DNA from: an uncultured Enterorhabdus sp.
GTDB lineage: Bacteria > Actinomycetota > Coriobacteriia > Coriobacteriales > Eggerthellaceae
Assembly: GCA_947649205.1 (NCBI GenBank)
Contig: CANSQM010000004.1
Coordinates: 1 to 64,000, forward strand
Length of the DNA stretch: 64,000 nucleotides
Direction: 5' to 3'
Under the pieces are notes generated by a model. That model did not search any database and was not told the origin of the DNA. It saw only the letters and a program-made list of their open reading frames with translations. Positions 59,096 through 64,000 of this stretch are shown piece after piece. A program made the translations under genes and the position numbers. Positions within the stretch are counted from its first letter, which is position 1. Every line of letters starts with the position of its first letter.

Positions 59096-59189
59096 CCGCA
59101 TGGAGGAGACGGCGAGAACATTGGCGCCGAGGATTCCCTCTGCGAGAAAGCCCTCGGCGCTCGTGCTTCGCCCCAACGCCTTAAGCCGG

Positions 59190-60347
59190 CTACTTCCTTA
59201 GCAGCTTCTGGCACAGCACCGTGAAGGCGCACAGGCCCAGGGCGAAGATGCCCACCGTGAGCGCGATCTCGGGCACCGTGGGAGCATACACGCCCGCCGT
59301 CGCCCACATATCAGCCGCATTGGCCTGGGCCGCGGTCGTGCCGAGCGTGATGCCCGGACCCCCGGCGATGTTGGGCACCGCGAAGCCGGTGAACATGAGC
59401 CAGCAGCGCTTGCAGAACACACCCGTCACTACGAGCACCGAAGCCACGCCGACCACCTTCATGTTGCGGCGGTTCCTCTCGAATACCAGCAGGCAGAAGG
59501 GAATGGCTAGGCCGCAGATCACTTCGAACCAGAAGAACGGAGCGGTGCCGCCAAACAGCAGCGTGTTGATCACGGCCATGCCACCCTCGGTGCCGTTGTA
59601 GGCGGTCGTCAGAATCTCACAGCCGATGAAGTACGCGTCCACGGCAATGCACGTGCACAGAAGCCCCGCCAAGCTCGTGAGGAGTTCGTCCTTCGTTTCG
59701 AACACACCGCGAGAGCGCAGGCCAAGCAGAGCCAGCACCAGAAGCGCCAAGCCGGAATCGAGCGCGGAGGCCACGAAGATCGGCGCCAGGATGGCGGTAT
59801 GCCACGCCTCGCGAGCCACTTCCAGACCGAAGATCCACGCCGTCACGGAGTGCACGAGGATGGCCACCGGCAGAGCGAAGCGCGACACCGCGGCCACTTT
59901 GGAAGGGTCGGCTTTGCTTGAAGTCATGAAGTACAGATACACCAGGTTGATCACCAGGTAGCACGTGATCACAATCATGTCCCAGGCCAGAGGCGACATG
60001 AAGTTCAGCCCCGTGAACATGCGCCAGATGCGCTGGATGCCGCCGAGATCCACGAGCACGCAGATGCCGGCGCAGCAGATGCACACGAGCGACAGAATAA
60101 CGGCGGGCAGCGCCACGACCTTGTACTTCTTAATACCGAAGATGGAAGCCGAGGAGGCCACGATAAGGCCGCCGGCGGACAGGCCCACGAAGAACATGAA
60201 GCACGTGAGATACAAACCCCAGCTCGTGGAGTTGTTCATGCCCGTGATGCCGAGGCCGAACATCAGCTGATACACGTACACGCCGATGCCCACAAGAGCG
60301 ATGGCGCCTGAGCCCACCACGAGCGGGTTTTTCATCAAAGAAGTCAT
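59190..60347 (-). CDS. NrfD/PsrC-type membrane subunit
   Basis: 385 residues with about ten hydrophobic segments. It is the quinol-oxidising membrane anchor that passes electrons to the FeS subunit. Family features are WGLYLTCFMFFVGLSAGG near the N-terminus, LDLGG-like VDLGGIQRIWRMF and FWFEVICGLAIPF. It is the last gene of the three-gene operon. Separate genes for molybdenum, FeS and membrane subunits fit a complex-iron-sulfur molybdoenzyme linked to menaquinone. Confidence 0.9.
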   Translation of the reverse strand: MTSLMKNPLVVGSGAIALVGIGVYVYQLMFGLGITGMNNSTSWGLYLTCFMFFVGLSAGGLIVASSASIFGIKKYKVVALPAVILSLVCICCAGICVLVDLGGIQRIWRMFTGLNFMSPLAWDMIVITCYLVINLVYLYFMTSSKADPSKVAAVSRFALPVAILVHSVTAWIFGLEVAREAWHTAILAPIFVASALDSGLALLVLALLGLRSRGVFETKDELLTSLAGLLCTCIAVDAYFIGCEILTTAYNGTEGGMAVINTLLFGGTAPFFWFEVICGLAIPFCLLVFERNRRNMKVVGVASVLVVTGVFCKRCWLMFTGFAVPNIAGGPGITLGTTAAQANAADMWATAGVYAPTVPEIALTVGIFALGLCAFTVLCQKLLRK

Positions 60348-60359
60348 AACTCGCCTCCC

Positions 60360-60977
60360 CTAGCGAACGTAAAAGACTTGCGGGCGCGTGCCCTTCTCTT
60401 CCAACAGCACCTCGGCGCTCTGCTCGCGACGCAGGCGCGACACGGCGGAATCCGGGTCGTCCAAATCGCCGAAGATGCGGGCATCGGCCGGGCAGCAGCG
60501 CACGCACATGGGCTCGTCGCCCTCGTCGGTGCGCTCCTTGCACAGCGTGCACTTCTCCATCACGCCGCGGCCGCGCTCGGGTACGCGGGCGTCTCCATAG
60601 GAAGCGCCGGTCGCGCGCACCGGCTCGTTCCAGTTGAACGTACGGGCGCTGTAGGGGCAGGCGGCCATGCACATGCGGCAGCCGATGCACTTGTCGTAGT
60701 CGATTTCCACGCGGCCCTTATCGTCCTTATAAGTGGCACCCGTGGGGCACACGCGCTCGCACGCCGGGTTCTCGCAGTGCTGGCATGCCAACGGCAGATA
60801 CGTGCGCGAAAGGTTCGGATAGGTGCCCTCGGCACTATCGAAGCGCTCGCACCCCTCGGTGAGCACGCGGTTCCACAGCATGCCGTCGGACACGTTGTTC
60901 TGCATCTTGCACGCCACGGCACAGGTGTTGCAGCCGATGCAACGGTGCAGGTTAATGCCAATAGCAAGTTTCGTCAT
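60360..60977 (-). CDS. Four-cluster ferredoxin subunit (DmsB/PsrB type)
   Basis: 205 residues with four [4Fe-4S] binding sets: CIGCNTCAVACK; CQHCENPACERVCP; CIGCRMCMAACP; and CTLCK with CVRCCP. It transfers electrons between the NrfD subunit and the catalytic subunit. It lies two bases after the catalytic gene's stop, so the two are translated together. Confidence 0.95.
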   Translation of the reverse strand: MTKLAIGINLHRCIGCNTCAVACKMQNNVSDGMLWNRVLTEGCERFDSAEGTYPNLSRTYLPLACQHCENPACERVCPTGATYKDDKGRVEIDYDKCIGCRMCMAACPYSARTFNWNEPVRATGASYGDARVPERGRGVMEKCTLCKERTDEGDEPMCVRCCPADARIFGDLDDPDSAVSRLRREQSAEVLLEEKGTRPQVFYVR

Positions 60978-60979
60978 GG

Positions 60980-63376
60980 CTATTCACCAGCCTTCTTGAT
61001 CTCGATGAGCGTGTCGTTGAAGGGAATCATGGGGCCGAAGGGCATCACATAGCCGCGCTCGTTTAGCTGGTCATTGGAGACAGACTGCATAATGGTGCCG
61101 TCCAAATACTGGCGGTAGGTGCTCTCCACCATGAAGGCGCTATCGGGACGCACGGCCTCGTTCAGGTGCAGCACCGTGCGGAAGGAGCCGCGATCGTTGA
61201 AGACCTCCACCGCATCGCCGTCTTCCAGACCGCGGGTGGCGGCATCGGCCGGGTTCAGCTCGATGCAGGGCTCGGCCACTTCCTGAATCCATTTCGCGCC
61301 CGAGTAGGCCGAGTGCACGCGGAAGCGGGAGCGGGCCTGATTGAACTGCAGCGGGTATTTCTCGCGCAGCGGGTTCTCCGGATAGGCCTCGCAAGGCGCC
61401 TCCCAAGCGGGGAAGGCCTGGCCGAACTCCAGCATGTTCTCGTAGTAAGGCTCTTGGCGGCCTGAGGGGGTGGTGTATTCGAAACCGATTTCCGGCACTC
61501 GGAGCTCCTCCGACCCAATCAGTCGCTGGGCGCCGTTGTTCTCCTTCAAAGTCTCCAGCGTAAAGCCAGCCATCTGGGGATCGTCGCTCGACAGGAGCGC
61601 CCGGGCGTACTCTTCGCCATCGGCCGGGAACAAATCGCCCAGCCCCATGGCCTCGGCGATGCCCTTCTCGATGTAGAAGTCCGACTTGCTCTCGAACAGC
61701 GGATCGAGCACCTTCAAATTGGCCAAGATATGAGCGTTGGCGCACTTTACGCCGCCCACCTCATCAGCACACTCGAATTTGCTGCACACCGGCAGGACCA
61801 GATCAACGAAGTCGGCCACTGAGCTGTGATAGATATCGGCCAAGGCCACGAAGTCCAGGGAATCAATCCATTCCAAAGTCTTATTCCAGTTCGCAGCCTT
61901 CTGGGTGGGAATATCGCCGAAGAACATCGCGCCGTGAACGGCGTTGTCCTTCACCACATCGAAGAAGCCCTGAGTGCTCACCGGCGCCATGCCCTCGGGC
62001 AGCACCCAAGCGCCCAGCGCCGCCTCGTAGGGGGTCACATGGTAGCCGTAGATGCCGCAACCCGTGCCGCGCTTGCCGTAGTTCCCCGTCAACGAGGCAA
62101 TGAGCACGTAGCAGTGGCCGGCCACATCGTTGTTATAGAACTTGTCTATACCGCCGACGCTGTTGCAAATAATGGAGGGGCCCTTCGCGTACTGGGTAGC
62201 CACGTCGACTATAACCTCAACCGGAACATCGCAGGTCGCGGAAGCCCATTCCAGCGTATAGGGCTCCATGTCCTTCCGCAAGCGCGTGAACTGAGTAACG
62301 TAGCGCTTGCCGTTCACAGTGAACTCGCCTTCCAATGCCGGAGTCGCACCCTCGGTGGTGTGGGGCACCGCCGCGTTCGTCGCTTCGTCCCACATATAGA
62401 AAGTCTTCACTTCCACCGGTTCGCCGGTTTCCGGATCCACCGCTTCGGCCACATCGGCCAGGCAGAGTCCCGTTTCGGGATCAATCAAGAACGGCAGCGC
62501 GGTGTGAGCCAGCACATGCTCGCGGTCGTACAGCTCTTCATCCAAGATGTACTTAGTCATGCCGAGGAAGAACGCCGGATCGGTACCAGCGCGCAGGCCA
62601 ACCCACTGATCCGCCTTGCTGGCCGTCGGACTAAAACGCGGATCGAGGCAAATGATCTTCGTACCCGCTTCCTGGGCATTCATCATGGCGCGAGCCCAAG
62701 TCAAGCTCGTCTCAACCAGATTGCAATTTGCCATCAGCACCACCGCAGCCTCATCCCACTGCCAGATGGTGTTTTGAGCGAACAGACCGATCCATGGAGA
62801 AAATGCCTGAAACTGGCCGTTGCCCTGACCTAAATCATACCCATTCATGCTGCTCGTCTGAGCTCCCAGCACGCTCGGCAGCAGCGGTGGGAAGCGCTGG
62901 GAGGCCTCCGTGGAGAACTGGATCCACAGCGCCTCCTTGCCATACTTGTCCTGAATGGCCTTGAAATTCTCGGCGATCATTTGGAAGGCCTCGTCCCAGC
63001 TGATAGCCTCGAACTCGCCGCTTCCGCGCTCGCCCACGCGCTTCATGGGACGCTGGATGCGGGCGTCGCCGTAAATGTTCTGCACTTCGGAGATGCCCTT
63101 CAGGCATACGTTTTGGAAGCGCTTGTCCTCGTTCTCGCGCGGCTGGATCATGGCCAAACGCCCGTCGCGCACGGTGCATTGCAGCATGCAGTTGCACAGG
63201 CAGTGCTCATTGTGGTACGTGTAGCCGAGCGTCTCGCCGACGGCCTTTTCAGCCGGGGCCGCTCCTAGAGCCACACCCGTCAGACTCGTTCCGGCGAATC
63301 CGGCCGTGCCCACTGCCGCAGCTGTTTTCAGGAAGCTGCGACGGCTGAGCTTGGCGCCGTCAAATCTCTGCTCCAT
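60980..63376 (-). CDS. Tat-exported molybdopterin oxidoreductase (DMSO reductase family)
   Basis: 798 residues. The N-terminus has a twin-arginine signal (SRRSFLK, residues 11-17) and an Ala-rich hydrophobic stretch. A cysteine set (CLCNCMLQC) binds the proximal FeS cluster. Molybdopterin-binding segments include SWDEAFQMIAENF, WDEAAVVLMANCNL and DGDAVEVFNDRG near the C-terminus. It is expected to be exported and to reduce an external electron acceptor. Eggerthellaceae carry many relatives, including catechol dehydroxylases, but the substrate here cannot be deduced. Confidence 0.93.
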   Translation of the reverse strand: MEQRFDGAKLSRRSFLKTAAAVGTAGFAGTSLTGVALGAAPAEKAVGETLGYTYHNEHCLCNCMLQCTVRDGRLAMIQPRENEDKRFQNVCLKGISEVQNIYGDARIQRPMKRVGERGSGEFEAISWDEAFQMIAENFKAIQDKYGKEALWIQFSTEASQRFPPLLPSVLGAQTSSMNGYDLGQGNGQFQAFSPWIGLFAQNTIWQWDEAAVVLMANCNLVETSLTWARAMMNAQEAGTKIICLDPRFSPTASKADQWVGLRAGTDPAFFLGMTKYILDEELYDREHVLAHTALPFLIDPETGLCLADVAEAVDPETGEPVEVKTFYMWDEATNAAVPHTTEGATPALEGEFTVNGKRYVTQFTRLRKDMEPYTLEWASATCDVPVEVIVDVATQYAKGPSIICNSVGGIDKFYNNDVAGHCYVLIASLTGNYGKRGTGCGIYGYHVTPYEAALGAWVLPEGMAPVSTQGFFDVVKDNAVHGAMFFGDIPTQKAANWNKTLEWIDSLDFVALADIYHSSVADFVDLVLPVCSKFECADEVGGVKCANAHILANLKVLDPLFESKSDFYIEKGIAEAMGLGDLFPADGEEYARALLSSDDPQMAGFTLETLKENNGAQRLIGSEELRVPEIGFEYTTPSGRQEPYYENMLEFGQAFPAWEAPCEAYPENPLREKYPLQFNQARSRFRVHSAYSGAKWIQEVAEPCIELNPADAATRGLEDGDAVEVFNDRGSFRTVLHLNEAVRPDSAFMVESTYRQYLDGTIMQSVSNDQLNERGYVMPFGPMIPFNDTLIEIKKAGE

Positions 63377-63503
63377 GATATCCTCCTGCTCCTAGGCTTC
63401 TCTCGTGCCTCCGCCCGCGCCTTCCCCGGGCAGGGCGGTTTCTGGGGTGCAGTCTACGGAGCGTCAACAGAGAAATCACTGCCCATTTACCAGGGCGCGT
63501 GGC

Positions 63504-63534
63504 TTATGCCGCACTTTCTGGAAAGTGGGCATAA
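63504..63534. promoter_or_regulatory. Palindrome between the oxidoreductase operon and a TetR gene
   Basis: CACTTTC-TG-GAAAGTG (63512-63527) is a perfect palindrome, extended by outer TTATGCC (63504) and GGCATAA (ending 63534). It lies 71 bp before the TetR gene and 128 bp before the oxidoreductase gene, so it is the probable shared operator. Confidence 0.7.
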
Positions 63535-63605
63535 ACAGGTATGTTCCCCGAGGTGCGCAAGCCGTTAAGATACGGGGAGCCGAAAGAACACCGCAAGGAG
63601 GGGCC

Positions 63606-64000
63606 ATGACGGACAAGAAGAGCGATCTGCGCGTCGTGCGCACGCGCAACGCCCTGCGCGGAGCCTTCGAGGAGCTGATCGCCGAGACGACCCTCGACAA
63701 GATCACCGTGAAGGCCCTCACCGACCGCGCCGGCATCAACCGCAAGACGTTCTATCTGCACTACGAGACCATCGAGGCGTTCTACGACGAGATCATGAAC
63801 GGCATCATGGACGAGTTCTTCGCCTATTACGAGAAGACCCCCGACGATCCGTGGGACATGGACGGCCATGCGCGGCGCTTCTTCCGCTACCTGGCCGCCC
63901 AACCGCCCATGATCGAGCGGCTCGTGTGCTCGCCGAGCTTCTACGACTTCGGCGAGCGCATCTACGCCACCCAGATGGACCGCTACCGCGCCTTCGCCGA
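63606..64000 (+). CDS. TetR-family regulator (5' part, runs off the window)
   Basis: AAGGAGG precedes the ATG. The first 131 codons show a TetR HTH (RGAFEELIAETTLDKITVKALTDRAGINRKTFYLHY, with the usual turn) and the start of a helical ligand domain (FFRYLAAQPPMIERLV). The C-terminal part is cut by the right edge. It is divergent from the molybdoenzyme operon and probably senses that enzyme's substrate or acts as its repressor. Confidence 0.88.
   Translation, partial: MTDKKSDLRVVRTRNALRGAFEELIAETTLDKITVKALTDRAGINRKTFYLHYETIEAFYDEIMNGIMDEFFAYYEKTPDDPWDMDGHARRFFRYLAAQPPMIERLVCSPSFYDFGERIYATQMDRYRAFA

Overview
The window is high-GC bacterial DNA, most likely from a gut Coriobacteriia of the Eggerthellaceae type (Eggerthella, Gordonibacter or a relative). 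This is inferred from the GC-rich codon use, a Tat-exported molybdopterin oxidoreductase with FeS and NrfD partners, many TetR/MerR regulators, and a Gram-positive mobile element with sortase and an LPXTG-like surface protein. I could not confirm the genus. No rRNA, tRNA or CRISPR array was seen.

Bases 2035-19172 (minus strand) are the transfer and maintenance module of an integrative conjugative element resembling the Gram-positive pCF10/CTn type. In transcription order it holds two small HTH proteins, a replication-initiator-like winged helix protein, a DnaC-like ATPase, an unknown conserved protein, DUF3801 (PcfB-like), the VirD4 coupling ATPase, Maff2, PrgI, VirB4, a two-domain cell-wall hydrolase, a membrane-anchored protein, VirB6/TrbL, a small conserved protein, a 1255-residue VaFE/SpaA-type surface protein and a class B sortase. 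No relaxase or integrase was found. Three copies of a hairpin-plus-leader sequence sit in this operon (7083-7148, 13837-13901, 13938-14021), and two 10-bp-period repeat arrays flank the replication genes.

Bases 19700-27700 (mostly plus strand) are element cargo: a DUF4238 protein, a Y-family DNA polymerase with a LexA-type box, small conserved proteins, a complete AbiE toxin-antitoxin pair with a perfect operator palindrome, a region rich in repeats and a candidate structured RNA, and a ribbon-helix-helix/Fic pair whose Fic motif lacks the usual histidine. Bases 28012-31070 are more AT-rich and encode a three-gene ABC-3C-type system: an HNH-like effector, a small middle component and a DUF2326 ATPase.

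Bases 31300-42000 are a degraded zone. It holds a YdeI-like protein, a TfoX-like gene cut by an IS21-family element whose istA is frameshifted, a second AbiE pair, a phosphoesterase beside a broken RNA ligase, GyrI-like and AraC-type proteins, a third AbiE locus whose toxin is truncated, a gene with an in-frame amber codon, and a SemiSWEET remnant.

Bases 42000-64000 look like ordinary chromosome: a two-component system feeding an ABC transporter through an OmpR-type promoter, an AAA ATPase with a repeat operator, a ferritin-like protein, a HAD hydrolase, a YafQ/DinJ pair, several regulator-transporter pairs (TetR-HsmA, TetR-MFS), a TipA-like MerR regulator, and a DMSO-reductase-family operon divergent from a TetR gene that runs off the right edge.
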